Part shown: positions 28,721 through 37,674 of the stretch, one piece after another | Layout: each line of letters begins with the position of its first letter | Numbering within the stretch: position 1 is the stretch's first letter | DNA from: Terrisporobacter mayombei | GTDB taxonomy: Bacteria > Bacillota > Clostridia > Peptostreptococcales > Peptostreptococcaceae | Direction: 5' to 3' | Length of the DNA: 64,000 bases | NCBI RefSeq assembly: GCF_020748465.1 | Contig: NZ_JAHZMP010000003.1 | Span: forward strand, 372,001-436,000 | Position numbers and translations under genes: made by a program | Notes under the pieces: model-generated | The model's input: only the letters and a program-made list of their open reading frames with translations | What the model was told of the DNA's origin: nothing | Database searches by the model: none

Positions 28721-28788
28721 TAATGTTATTCATGTTAAGTTTTGTACTCTAAGGTAAATTATTTGTAACTTGTAGTTTTAATTTATTA

Positions 28789-29361
28789 TTAATCTAAAAA
28801 TTCGATTAAGTCTTTTCCTAGTTTAGCTACTCTAGCTAATGAATAAACATCATATCCCTTTTCTTCTAGCTTTCCTCTTCCAACTTGGAAAGATTTTTCT
28901 ATAACAATTCCTATTCCAGCAACAGTTGCTCCAGCTTCTTCTACTAATCTAGCTGCTCCTAGGGATGCCTCTCCATTTGCTAAGAAATCATCTATAATAA
29001 GAACCTTATCATCAGCATGAATGTAGTTTTTAGATAAAGTTAATTCGTAGTTCATAGCTTTTGTAAATGAATGTACTGTTGTTTGATAAACTTCTCCATT
29101 TAGTATTTTAGACTGTTGTTTTTTTAAAGTGACCATAGGTAATTCCATTTGAAGAGCAGTCATAGCAGTTGGTGCTATTCCTGAACTTTCTATTGTAAGT
29201 ATTCTAGTTATACCATGATTTTTGAAATATTCTTTAAAGTAAGTTCCCATTTCATACATTAACTTTGCATCTACTTGATGATTTAAAAATGAATCTACTT
29301 TAAGAACCGTTTCATTTAATGCTCTTCCATCTTTTAATATTCTATCTTTTAATTCTTTCAT
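28789..29361 (-). CDS. xpt: Xanthine phosphoribosyltransferase
   Basis: It converts xanthine and PRPP to XMP in purine salvage. The PRPP loop reads [20 protein letters not shown] (residues ~124-143), and [20 protein letters not shown] is typical of Xpt. 190 residues is normal. The ATG follows GAGAGG and the pbuX stop by one base, so the two are one coupled operon controlled by the guanine riboswitch. Confidence 0.96.
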   Translation of the reverse strand: MKELKDRILKDGRALNETVLKVDSFLNHQVDAKLMYEMGTYFKEYFKNHGITRILTIESSGIAPTAMTALQMELPMVTLKKQQSKILNGEVYQTTVHSFTKAMNYELTLSKNYIHADDKVLIIDDFLANGEASLGAARLVEEAGATVAGIGIVIEKSFQVGRGKLEEKGYDVYSLARVAKLGKDLIEFLD

Positions 29362-29362
29362 T

Positions 29363-30709
29363 TTATATTGCCTCTCTATCTGATTCTTTATTATTTTTTT
29401 CTTCTTTGTCTTCTGTAAGTATTATATTTAAAATTAAAGCAACTATTGTACCAGTTGATATTCCTGAAGAAAATATCATTTGTAATCCTTCTGGTAATTG
29501 TGATATAAAGTCTGGTCTGAAAGTAACCCCAAGACCAAGACCTATAGAAGTTGCTATTATTAATAAATTTCTATCATTTATTTCTACTCTACTTAATGTT
29601 TTTATTCCTGCTGCCGCAACAGTTCCAAACATTACTATACCAACACCACCAAGAACTGGCTGTGGTATTCCATTTATTAAAGCTGCAAATTGAGGGAATA
29701 AACCAAGTACAACTAATAATATACCTGCCATTATTGCAACATGTTTACTTGCTACTTTTGTTAATGGTATTAATCCTACATTTTGGCTGAAAGATGTATT
29801 TGGGAATGCTCCCACAACTCCACCAATCATACTTCCTACACCATCAGCCAATACTCCTGATCCAACTCTTTTGTCATCCATATCTACGTCAGATACTTCT
29901 CCTATAGCTTTTAAGCAACCTACTGTCTCTATTGTTGTAACAAAATATGCTGGTAAAAATGCTATTAAAGCTTTTAAATCAAATGTCACACCATATTGGA
30001 ATATTTGTGGTATTGCTATAAAGTTTGCTTGTGTTACTGATGAAAAATCAACTTTTCCAAGAGGTATACAAATTATATATCCTACAACCATTCCTATAAG
30101 TATAGATGCACTACTTAACATTCCTTTTCCATACCTATTTAAAAGTAAAGTAATCATCATAACAAGCATTGCTATCGATACATTTGTTAAACTACCATAA
30201 TCAGCTGCTCCTACTCCTCCAGCTGCCCAGTCCATTGATACTGGTAGTAGCGTAAGTCCTATTAAGCAAACTACTGTACCAGTTACTATTGGTGGGAATA
30301 ACTTCATTAAAGGCTTTATAAAATAACTTAAGATAATTTCAAAAAATGCGCCTAAAATTGTTGCTCCTATTATTCCCGGTAATCCTAATACAGAACCTAC
30401 TGATATGGCTGGTGATACAAATGTAAAATCTGTTCCCATTATGCATGCAACTTTAGATCCTATTCTGCCGACTCCTTTTGCTTGAATTATTGTTGCTATA
30501 CCTGCTGCTAATATTGATGCACTAATTACAGCCGTTGACGTAGTAGCGTCAAATCCTAATGCACTAGATATTACTAATGGAACAACTATAATCCCTCCAA
30601 ATGCCGCAAATATATGCTGAAGTCCTAGAAGAATTTTCGTAGCCACGGTTGGATTATCTTCAACACCATACTTTAAATTGTTTAATTGTTTTATGTTTGA
30701 TGAACTCAT
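29363..30709 (-). CDS. pbuX: Xanthine permease (uracil-xanthine permease family)
   Basis: 448 residues with about 12-14 hydrophobic segments, importing xanthine with protons. Family motifs are [20 protein letters not shown] near the start and [20 protein letters not shown] (NxG signature with the preceding Q) near residue 320. I choose ATG 30709 (MSSSNIKQ), which has GGGAG at good distance; a longer frame from 30829 reads through a dispersed repeat and has no ribosome site. It is the first gene after the guanine riboswitch and is coupled to xpt. Confidence 0.95.
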   Translation of the reverse strand: MSSSNIKQLNNLKYGVEDNPTVATKILLGLQHIFAAFGGIIVVPLVISSALGFDATTSTAVISASILAAGIATIIQAKGVGRIGSKVACIMGTDFTFVSPAISVGSVLGLPGIIGATILGAFFEIILSYFIKPLMKLFPPIVTGTVVCLIGLTLLPVSMDWAAGGVGAADYGSLTNVSIAMLVMMITLLLNRYGKGMLSSASILIGMVVGYIICIPLGKVDFSSVTQANFIAIPQIFQYGVTFDLKALIAFLPAYFVTTIETVGCLKAIGEVSDVDMDDKRVGSGVLADGVGSMIGGVVGAFPNTSFSQNVGLIPLTKVASKHVAIMAGILLVVLGLFPQFAALINGIPQPVLGGVGIVMFGTVAAAGIKTLSRVEINDRNLLIIATSIGLGLGVTFRPDFISQLPEGLQMIFSSGISTGTIVALILNIILTEDKEEKNNKESDREAI

Positions 30710-30767
30710 AACACTATCTCCCGTAATTTTATTTTGTGTGTATGACTCAGTTTCTGATAGTTTTATA

Positions 30768-30835
30768 AGAAATTCGCTTCGCTCATATAGCCAACGATGT
30801 GCCTTTGCTGCCGCTTCAGGCAACTCCATTGCTTA
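30768..30835 (-). repeat. Dispersed intergenic repeat, copy C (before pbuX)
   Basis: The minus strand reads GTTGCCTGAAGCGGCAGC and ends GAGCGAAGCGAATTTC. It is nearly as close to copy A (7976-8045) as any pair. As with copy A, it sits between a riboswitch terminator and the gene start, inside the 5' leader of the mRNA. Confidence 0.75.
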
Positions 30836-30840
30836 AGTTA

Positions 30841-30876
30841 AAACAAAAACACCTCGATATAAATATCGAGGTGTTT
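30841..30876 (-). terminator. Expression-platform terminator of the guanine riboswitch
   Basis: AAACACCTCGATA pairs with TATCGAGGTGTTT and is followed on the minus strand by TTTGTTTT. The aptamer lies 62 bases upstream. The CCTCG of the stem overlaps in sequence with the aptamer P1 (CTCGTA), as expected for switching. Confidence 0.88.
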
Positions 30877-30938
30877 ATCCTAAAACAAATACAAATTAAT
30901 TTTGACTAATTTATATTTATATTTTCTTTAAACTATAC

Positions 30939-31006
30939 CTCGTAGTCCACTAATTTAGGGTTAGCAGGTAGAAACTTACGGACCATATTACCGTCAAATA
31001 TACGAG
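30939..31006 (-). promoter_or_regulatory. Guanine riboswitch (purine aptamer)
   Basis: On the minus strand the core reads ATATGGTCCGTAAGTTTCTACC, then CTAACCCTAAATTAGTGGACTACGAG. P1 is closed by CTCGTA pairing with TACGAG. The specificity base in GGACTACG is C, which selects guanine/xanthine over adenine. It controls pbuX-xpt and should shut it off when guanine is high. Confidence 0.94.
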
Positions 31007-31080
31007 TCATTTAATTTTATCTTATTGTACCATATCTAATTTTTTTGTAAATAGTTTTTGTATAATTAAGACAGTTGTAT

Positions 31081-31422
31081 TTATATGGAAATGCCATCTG
31101 CATTTATTTCCATATCGTAATTACCATCTGGATTTTTATTACTCTCTAACAAATATGCTTTATCTCCATGTTCATAATCTAAGAGATATTTATTTATCCA
31201 ATAAATCATCATATCTTCTAAGTCATAACAATAACCATATCCTACTTTATGAAGTTCAAAAAACTCTTTATCTCTTTCCGTATCCCAAGTTTCTGAACTT
31301 AGTTCCCACTTTATAAATTCAAATTTAATATTTTTTCGTTTTATATTAATATTGTTAGGACAATATATGTATGTATAACTTTCGCTAACAATACGTTTAT
31401 CACTAATAATCCTAATAATCAT
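31081..31422 (-). CDS. Hypothetical protein between pstS and pbuX
   Basis: 113 residues without signal peptide or membrane segment, rich in aromatic and acidic residues (KWELSSETWDTERDKEFFEL, YGYCYDLEDMMIYWINKYLLDYEHGDKAYLLE). No family is recognised. GAGGAGG precedes ATG. It lies between the pstS terminator and the guanine riboswitch and is probably transcribed alone. Together with pbuX-xpt it forms the segment that separates pstS from pstC. Confidence 0.65.
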   Translation of the reverse strand: MIIRIISDKRIVSESYTYIYCPNNINIKRKNIKFEFIKWELSSETWDTERDKEFFELHKVGYGYCYDLEDMMIYWINKYLLDYEHGDKAYLLESNKNPDGNYDMEINADGISI

Positions 31423-31585
31423 ATTATACCTCCTCTAAAATAACTTTCATCACAATAATAGTTATCACCAATATCATAATACATCTAGCTATTATTTAGT
31501 ATTACTTCTTCAACATTGTGATAAATATTAAGTAAATAGAAATATTTTCTCAATACTTGTACCTATGAAATAATATTCATAAAAG

Positions 31586-31620
31586 CAAAAAGCCTAACTG
31601 CTTCCAGTTAGGCTTTTTGT
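31586..31620 (-). terminator. Terminator of pstS
   Basis: AAAAGCCTAACTG pairs with CAGTTAGGCTTTT around CTTC, with T-rich runs on both sides. It ends pstS about 45 bases after its stop, so pstS is a separate transcript here. Confidence 0.9.
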
Positions 31621-31665
31621 AACTTAAGGTTTATTTAAATATAATAATCAATTATAGAATCTTGC

Positions 31666-32496
31666 TTATTTTGTTGGTGCTTTTATGAATCCTTCTTTAG
31701 CTACTATGTTTTGTCCTTCTTCACTCATTATGAAGTCAACAAACGATTTAGCTTCATCACTCATAGCATCTTTTTTATTTACTACTAAGAAAGGTCTTGA
31801 TATTGGGTATTTTCCAGCTACAACATTGTCATCATTAGCTTCTACACCATCAATTTTAACTGACTTAATCCCATCTTTAACATATCCAAAAGATATATAT
31901 GCTATAGCATTTTCATTTCCTTCAACTGTTGATTTAACATTTCCAGAACCATCACTTATTTGAGCATCTTTAATTAATTCTTCTGATTTAAATCCTAATA
32001 TATCTTGGAATCCATCTCTAGTTCCAGAACCTTCTTCTCTTGATACTACAACTATTTGTGCATCTTCTCCACCAACTTCTTTCCAGTTAGTTATTTTTCC
32101 TGTAAATATATCTTTAACTTGCTCAACTGTTAAGTCTTGAACTTTATTATTTTTATTTGTTACGACTGCTATACCATCTATTGCTATTTGAGTTCCTTCT
32201 ACACTTTGCGCCTCTTCATCTTTTAAATCCCTTGAAGACATTCCTAAGTTAGAAGTTCCTTCCATTGTATTTTTTATACCTGCTGATGATCCAACTTGTT
32301 GTACTTCTATTTTTACATCATTATTTTTTTGATATGCTTCTGCTAGAACCTCCATTGTTGGTCCTACTGAAGTTGATCCTGATATAGTTATTTTAGAAGC
32401 ATCTCCTTCTGAAGAGTTTCCTGAACCACATCCTACTACAAGTCCACTTACCATTACTGCTCCACATAATAATGCCATTATTTTCTTTTTAAACAT
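31666..32496 (-). CDS. pstS: Phosphate-binding lipoprotein of the Pst transporter
   Basis: It captures phosphate outside the membrane for PstCAB. The lipoprotein signal peptide ends with SGLVVGC (Cys at about 23); the mature part starts KITISGSTSVGPTMEVLAE, and SREEGSGTRDGF is the phosphate-binding loop. 276 residues is normal. GAAAGGAG precedes ATG. A six-hexamer Pho box lies upstream and an intrinsic terminator downstream. The pstCAB-phoU genes stand about 3.2 kb further on. Confidence 0.97.
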   Translation of the reverse strand: MFKKKIMALLCGAVMVSGLVVGCGSGNSSEGDASKITISGSTSVGPTMEVLAEAYQKNNDVKIEVQQVGSSAGIKNTMEGTSNLGMSSRDLKDEEAQSVEGTQIAIDGIAVVTNKNNKVQDLTVEQVKDIFTGKITNWKEVGGEDAQIVVVSREEGSGTRDGFQDILGFKSEELIKDAQISDGSGNVKSTVEGNENAIAYISFGYVKDGIKSVKIDGVEANDDNVVAGKYPISRPFLVVNKKDAMSDEAKSFVDFIMSEEGQNIVAKEGFIKAPTK

Positions 32497-32578
32497 CTTA
32501 ATAATCTCCTTTCGAATACCGAAACTTTTTTATTATTACTTGTTTTTTGCTTCCTCGATTTGATTTATCTTACAATTT

Positions 32579-32653
32579 AATAATACAGTTAGAGTGTTAA
32601 GAGAGTATTAAGTATACATTAAAGAGATGTAAAGTTTGTTAAATCCGTATTAA
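32579..32653 (-). promoter_or_regulatory. Pho box and -10 element of pstS
   Basis: On the plus strand TGTTAA (32595), TATTAA (32606), CATTAA (32617) and TGTAAA (32628) stand exactly 11 bases apart; two more hexamers, TGTTAA (32637) and TATTAA (32648), are 11 apart in a shifted register. Read on the minus strand these are TTAACA-type PhoP repeats. A TATTAT -10 lies at 32584-32579, 10 bases from the nearest hexamer. Confidence 0.88.
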
Positions 32654-32665
32654 GTATAAAAAACA

Positions 32666-33769
32666 TTAAATTTTTTCTAATATTAGTTCATTTATTCTTC
32701 TTTCTATTGCATCTATACCTTCACATCCTTTTAAAACAGGATTCATTAAGTTTTCATTTAAAATTTCACTTCTTCTATTTGCAATTCCTAAAACATGCTC
32801 AACTCTGTAAAAATCAAGCTTTTCTCCTGGCATATTATGTTTTTCATTTTGTACATATTTATAAAGCTCTAAGGCCTTTTCTTTATTATCTTCTATTAAT
32901 ACCTCATATATTATTGCAGTATTAATCACATTTCTATAATAAGATGATTCTATTTCTTTCTTATAGAATATGTCTTTATTCTTTATTGTCATTTCAACTA
33001 TTTTATTTATACTTTCTGACAAACCTCTTCTGTCATTGTACATAGCATTTACATATATTGAATGAGCACTTAGTGATAAAGAAATTAAGTTATTTTTGTC
33101 AACTTCATTTTCAACTATATCTTTCTCAATTTTTTCTAAAAGAAATCGTCTAGACTCTTCAGAAACAAGCGTATTACCTATAATACTATATGTATATAAA
33201 ATTACATGGGTAAATATTTTATCTGTTTTCATTAATTTAGTATGTTGTCCATCTCCCATAATATAGCTCGGTAAACACATAAACATAACTACTATAATAG
33301 TTGCAATAACTAAAATATATGATTTAAATATCAATCCTAAAACTATGGCTATTATACTTAATATTAAATCACTTAATGGACCCGCTTGAAGTGCTTTTAT
33401 CCATGCTTTCCTTGCTTTTTCAATATCATCTTCATTTAAAATTTCAAAATTATCAATTTGAGCCCTTCCTATATACATTAATTGTTTGGTAAGCCCCTTC
33501 ATTCTTTTAAATTTCTTATTTTCTCTTTTAAATGTAAACGGTCCTATATATAATACCGTAAACTTAAGTCCATTCTTTTCTGCTACAAAGCCATGGCTTA
33601 ACTCGTGAATTGTGGTAAAAATCAATAACTCTACTATTCCTACTAAAACTATAGACACTGCCCCTATTATCACACCTTTTATCTCTACATAAAATCCATT
33701 CAGTCCTAATATTAGACCTATTAGTGCTCCAACAATGTATGGCAACACTTTAATTAATTTACTTTTCAT
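32666..33769 (-). CDS. M50-type membrane metalloprotease-like protein
   Basis: 367 residues. Several transmembrane segments are seen (about 6-55 and 115-165) and the zinc-binding motif TTIHELSHGF lies in a membrane region near residue 53. The second zinc ligand of site-2 proteases is not obvious; FMCLPSYIMGDGQH (around 165-178) is a candidate. The C-terminal ~180 residues are helical. ATG 33769 lies 4 bases after GGGGGAG. It is close to the YydH/SpoIVFB-like group; target unknown. Confidence 0.78.
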   Translation of the reverse strand: MKSKLIKVLPYIVGALIGLILGLNGFYVEIKGVIIGAVSIVLVGIVELLIFTTIHELSHGFVAEKNGLKFTVLYIGPFTFKRENKKFKRMKGLTKQLMYIGRAQIDNFEILNEDDIEKARKAWIKALQAGPLSDLILSIIAIVLGLIFKSYILVIATIIVVMFMCLPSYIMGDGQHTKLMKTDKIFTHVILYTYSIIGNTLVSEESRRFLLEKIEKDIVENEVDKNNLISLSLSAHSIYVNAMYNDRRGLSESINKIVEMTIKNKDIFYKKEIESSYYRNVINTAIIYEVLIEDNKEKALELYKYVQNEKHNMPGEKLDFYRVEHVLGIANRRSEILNENLMNPVLKGCEGIDAIERRINELILEKI

Positions 33770-33804
33770 AAACTCCCCCAATATATTTATCTTAAATCTA
33801 TTTC

Positions 33805-33859
33805 AATAAATAAGGAGCTATTTATACATATATTTAATGAAAATAGCTCCTTATTTATT
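33805..33859 (-). terminator. Terminator-like long hairpin after pepF
   Basis: AATAAATAAGGAGCTATT pairs over about 18 bases with AATAGCTCCTTATTTATT across a 17-base loop. It ends five bases before the pepF stop. The tail is AT-rich without a clean T-run. Confidence 0.7.
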
Positions 33860-33863
33860 AATA

Positions 33864-35642
33864 TTATAGCTCTTTTTCTAATTCGTCTACTAAGTCTTTA
33901 AACACATGTAATGCCTTGTCAACAGATTCTTTCTTCTCCATGTCTACACCAGCTTTTCTTAGTTGGTTTAATGGGAAGTCTGAACCACCACTATTTAGGA
34001 ATTCTTTGTATCTTGCTACTGCACTTTCACCTTCTTCAAGTATTTGTTTGCTTAAAGTAGAAGCTGCAGAGAATCCTGTAGCATATTTATATACATAGAA
34101 GTTACTAAAGAAATGAGGTATTCTAGCCCATTCTAATCCTATTTCTTCATTTACTTCACAAGATTCACCGTAATATTGTTTATTTAAATCATAATAAATA
34201 TTTGTGAATTCCTCTGATGTTAAAGGTTCTCCACCTTCAACTTTTCCATGACATATTTTTTCAAACTCAGCAAACATTGTTTGTCTATATACAGTTGTTC
34301 TAAATTGTTCTAAGTAGTAGTTTAATAGGTATACTCTTTCTTCTTTTGATTTTGCATTTTTTAATAAGTAGTTGATTAATAATAATTCATTTAAAGTTGA
34401 TGCCACTTCTGCTACGAATATTTTATATCCTGAATATAAGTATGGTTGATTATTTTTTGAATAATAACTATGCATTGAGTGACCCATTTCATGTATTAAA
34501 GTAAATAACGAATTTAAATCATCTTTATAGCTAAGTAGTATATATGATTTAGAGTCGTAGCTACCCCAAGAATAAGCTCCACCTTGCTTTCCTTCATTTC
34601 CATATACATCTATCCAACCTTCAGCAAATGCTGTTTTCACATTTTCTAAGTATTCTTCACCTAAAGGTTTTAAAGCTTCTAATATAATTTCTTGCGCTTT
34701 TTCATAAGGTATTTTCATATCAAAGTTTTCAGTTAATGGCACATATAAATCATACATATTTATTTTATCTAATCCTAAGAATTTCTTTTTAAGATCAGTA
34801 TATTTATTTAATGAATCTAAATTTTCATGTACTGCAGATATTAAATTATTATAAACTTCCACACTAACATCGTCTTGGAATAGCGAGCCTTGTAACGCTG
34901 ATTCGTATTTTCTAGTTTTAGCATAGAATATTTCACTTTTTATTCCACCATACAAAGTAGATGCAAAAGTATTTTTGTATTGACCATAAACAGAATACAT
35001 TGCATCAAATGCATCTTTTCTTACTCTTTGGTCTTTGCTTTTTAAGAATAAACTAAAATTTGCATGAGTTACTCTAACTTTTTCTCCCTTTTCATCCTCT
35101 ATTTCTGGGAATTGTAAATCAGCAAAAGATAACATATCATATATATTTTCTGGAACACCTGATAAGTCAGATACTGCTGCTAGTAATTCCTCTTCCCTTT
35201 CATTTAAAGTATGTGGTTTTAATCTTAATATTTCATCCACATGCTTTTTATAGTAAGACATTTTTTCACTTTTTAAGTAGTTTTCAAGCTTTTCACTATC
35301 CATTGCTATTATTTCTGGCACCATATAAGATGTAGCCATTGATAATTCTGTAGATAGCATATCTGTTTTAGTAGCATTTCCTTGATTTTTATTTATTCTA
35401 GTATCTTCATGACTTTTCATATGAGTGTACACATATAAATTTTGAAGTATTCTAGAGGCTTGTTCTGATATATTTAATGCATTGTATAAATTCTCTTCAC
35501 TATCAGCTAAAGTTCCTTTGTATTTTTTAGCTTCCTCAATTAGTTCTTTTAATTTTTGTATATCTTTCTCCATAGCTTCTTCGTTTGGATACATTTCATC
35601 TATAGCCCATTTGAACTTATTTTCTACTGCACTTCTCTCCAT
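33864..35642 (-). CDS. pepF: Oligoendopeptidase F
   Basis: A cytoplasmic M3-family zinc peptidase that cuts short peptides. The zinc motif LIHEMGHSMHSYYS lies near residue 385, with the third ligand in the following VAEVASTLNELLL. 592 residues is typical. ATG 35642 (MERSAVENK) follows AAGGAG by 8 bases; a GTG three codons earlier overlaps the site. Monocistronic by its own terminator. Confidence 0.95.
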   Translation of the reverse strand: MERSAVENKFKWAIDEMYPNEEAMEKDIQKLKELIEEAKKYKGTLADSEENLYNALNISEQASRILQNLYVYTHMKSHEDTRINKNQGNATKTDMLSTELSMATSYMVPEIIAMDSEKLENYLKSEKMSYYKKHVDEILRLKPHTLNEREEELLAAVSDLSGVPENIYDMLSFADLQFPEIEDEKGEKVRVTHANFSLFLKSKDQRVRKDAFDAMYSVYGQYKNTFASTLYGGIKSEIFYAKTRKYESALQGSLFQDDVSVEVYNNLISAVHENLDSLNKYTDLKKKFLGLDKINMYDLYVPLTENFDMKIPYEKAQEIILEALKPLGEEYLENVKTAFAEGWIDVYGNEGKQGGAYSWGSYDSKSYILLSYKDDLNSLFTLIHEMGHSMHSYYSKNNQPYLYSGYKIFVAEVASTLNELLLINYLLKNAKSKEERVYLLNYYLEQFRTTVYRQTMFAEFEKICHGKVEGGEPLTSEEFTNIYYDLNKQYYGESCEVNEEIGLEWARIPHFFSNFYVYKYATGFSAASTLSKQILEEGESAVARYKEFLNSGGSDFPLNQLRKAGVDMEKKESVDKALHVFKDLVDELEKEL

Positions 35643-35737
35643 TGTTTTCACTCCTTAGTAAATTATTTATCTAATAAACAATTTATTAGATTGCTTTATT
35701 TTATTATTTCCAAAAAAGAATACTCCTCTACTTAAAA

Positions 35738-36409
35738 TCACTTTACATATTCCATATTTATTACATGGTTAATATTCTTTAATTGTATAATTAGTTCATC
35801 TAATATTAATCTTCTATCATATTCAATTAAAAATACAATTTCCCATATGGTATCTGATTTAGTTATTATTTGAAAATTTTTAATAGCTATCTCAGAAGCT
35901 TTGATAGTATTGAATATGGTAGATGTCACATCTAAACATGTTATAGTTGCTTTCAATACCGTTTGACTTCTTTTAGATATTACTTTGTCAAAATTTTTCA
36001 ATACGTATAATGTTGACATTACTAATATCCATGCTGTAATTCCAAGTACGTATTGGCCATATCCTATAGCTATACCAATACAGGCTGTAGTCCATATCCC
36101 TGCTGCAGTTGTTAGTCCCCTTATTCCATTAGAGTTTTTTAATATAGCTCCTGCACCTAAAAAACCTATTCCTGACAATACTTGTGCCGGTAACCTGGCT
36201 GGATCCATCGTACTAATTCCACTATACTTAGTAAACAAATCTAGAGCTATAATAGATGTAATACATGATCCAATAGATACTAAAATATGTGTCCTAAAAC
36301 CAGCAAACTGATTTGATTTTTCTCTTTCATAGCCTGTAAAACCGCCTACTATCACTGCTAATAGGAGTTTTATGATGATTTCCTGATTTTTTAATATTAT
36401 GTCCCCCAT
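35738..36409 (-). CDS. MgtC/SapB family membrane protein
   Basis: 223 residues. Four or five transmembrane segments come first, with the family motifs GGFTGYEREKSNQFAGFRTH and SGIGFLGAGAILK...GIRGLTTAAGIW. A C-terminal ACT-like domain follows (~145-223). MgtC-type proteins have been tied to Mg2+ stress and to inhibition of ATP synthase in pathogens; in Clostridia the role is unknown. AAGGGG precedes ATG. Confidence 0.92.
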   Translation of the reverse strand: MGDIILKNQEIIIKLLLAVIVGGFTGYEREKSNQFAGFRTHILVSIGSCITSIIALDLFTKYSGISTMDPARLPAQVLSGIGFLGAGAILKNSNGIRGLTTAAGIWTTACIGIAIGYGQYVLGITAWILVMSTLYVLKNFDKVISKRSQTVLKATITCLDVTSTIFNTIKASEIAIKNFQIITKSDTIWEIVFLIEYDRRLILDELIIQLKNINHVINMEYVK

Positions 36410-36504
36410 TTTGTCCCCCTTAGAATCATATATTAATATTGTATAAGTGTTATATATACCTATTAGTATAGTATATGTTTTTATTCTTCATTTGCAATTA
36501 TGAT

Positions 36505-37350
36505 TTATAATTCTTCATTTATATTATCTTCATTTGATAAGATATTTATATTTGTTGGATATCCTATCTTAATATTATTCTTCTTAAATACAATTAAAAC
36601 TTGTAACTTAGCTTCCCTTAATATGGCGAAATATTTTTCTGAAGTAACAACGCCTGTAATTGTATACTTTGCACCTATAGATATTTTTTCTATATCTGTT
36701 ATTCCATATACTTTAAATCCTAAGTAACTTGATGGTCTTAATTTTACAAGATAATCTTTATACTTTTCATTCATTATATTGCATACTTCTTGCAGAGACT
36801 CCAAAACTTTCATAGGATCCTCCTCATAAGAAACTCTAACATGAACGATAACTCTCATTACATCCTTACTATAGTTTCTTATACTGTTAATATTACCATT
36901 TGGTATTGTAATTCTTTTTAAATCCCAATCTCTAAGACTTACACTTCTTATACCAACTTCCTCCACATTACCTTTAAACTCTTCATTTATTACAATAAAA
37001 TCTCCTACATGAATTTGCTTTTCAAATAGAATGAAAAATCCATTAAATATATCTTTTAATATACTTTGAGAAGCTACACCAGCTACAATCCCAACTATAC
37101 TTGCTCCAGTAACTATTGATCCAAAAGCAGTTGCATCAACAATTTCAAATTCTCTAAGGATTAATATTACACTTAAGCAAAACATTATATAGTATGACAC
37201 AGAGCACAATACACTACAAAGAGTATCTTCGTATCTCTCATCAAACTTTGTAATTTTAAATAAGTTCTTTAATAAAAATTGTATAATTTTTAACAAAATA
37301 CAAGCGATTATTATGATAACCATGCTACGAATTAATTTTGAAACAAACAT
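36505..37350 (-). CDS. Small-conductance mechanosensitive channel (MscS family)
   Basis: 281 residues. Transmembrane segments lie at about 8-26 and 50-66, and the pore helix VTGASIVGIVAGVASQSILKDIFNGFFILFE at ~81-112. The following IHVGDFIVIN, VEEVGIRSVSLRDWDLKRITIPNG is the MscS beta domain. It opens on membrane tension to release solutes. AGGTGA lies before ATG. It is followed by mgtC on the same strand. Confidence 0.93.
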   Translation of the reverse strand: MFVSKLIRSMVIIIIACILLKIIQFLLKNLFKITKFDERYEDTLCSVLCSVSYYIMFCLSVILILREFEIVDATAFGSIVTGASIVGIVAGVASQSILKDIFNGFFILFEKQIHVGDFIVINEEFKGNVEEVGIRSVSLRDWDLKRITIPNGNINSIRNYSKDVMRVIVHVRVSYEEDPMKVLESLQEVCNIMNEKYKDYLVKLRPSSYLGFKVYGITDIEKISIGAKYTITGVVTSEKYFAILREAKLQVLIVFKKNNIKIGYPTNINILSNEDNINEEL

Positions 37351-37448
37351 CTAATCACCTTTAAATTATAATAAACTCAAAAATAAAATTTGCTTTAATA
37401 TTTATATTTTAGTATACTCATAATTCCTATTTAAAATCACAAAATTTG

Positions 37449-37476
37449 TACGAAAAAACCCACATTACTGTGGGTC
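37449..37476 (-). terminator. Terminator overlapping the Spo0E-like gene stop
   Basis: ACCCACAGTAATGTGGGT followed by TTTTTTCG on the minus strand. The gene's stop codon lies inside the stem, so translation of the last codons could affect its folding. Confidence 0.85.
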
Positions 37477-37635
37477 GCTTGCTTGTTTTATATATTCATT
37501 TATTAACATATCTATTTTCTTACTTGACTCAACTAGTTCATCCCTAAAGATTTCAGGATATTCTATATACGTATTTATTAATTCCCTTACTTCCTCAATT
37601 TCCTTCTTCAGCGCTTCTAATTCACTTTTATCCAT
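37465..37635 (-). CDS. Spo0E-like aspartyl-phosphate phosphatase
   Basis: 56 residues. Two predicted helices with the family pattern ESSKKIDMLINEYIK near the C-terminus, which fits the S-x-x-x-D signature of Spo0E proteins. Such proteins dephosphorylate Spo0A~P and delay sporulation. I use ATG 37635 (MDKSELEAL) with GGTGG upstream; an ATG seven codons earlier lacks a site. A terminator overlaps its stop. Confidence 0.8.
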   Translation of the reverse strand: MDKSELEALKKEIEEVRELINTYIEYPEIFRDELVESSKKIDMLINEYIKQASDPQ

Positions 37636-37674
37636 AAAAACCACCACTATCAACATGTATTTTATTTAATTTTA

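Noticed and set aside
30710-30829. Longer N-terminus for PbuX reading through the repeat
   Set aside because: The added 40 residues come from repeat copy C and a spacer; the ribosome site GGGAG belongs to ATG 30709.
25168-32653. Mobile-element genes (transposase, integrase) to explain the pst split
   Set aside because: No transposase or integrase frame and no terminal inverted repeats were seen; only the short direct repeats are present.
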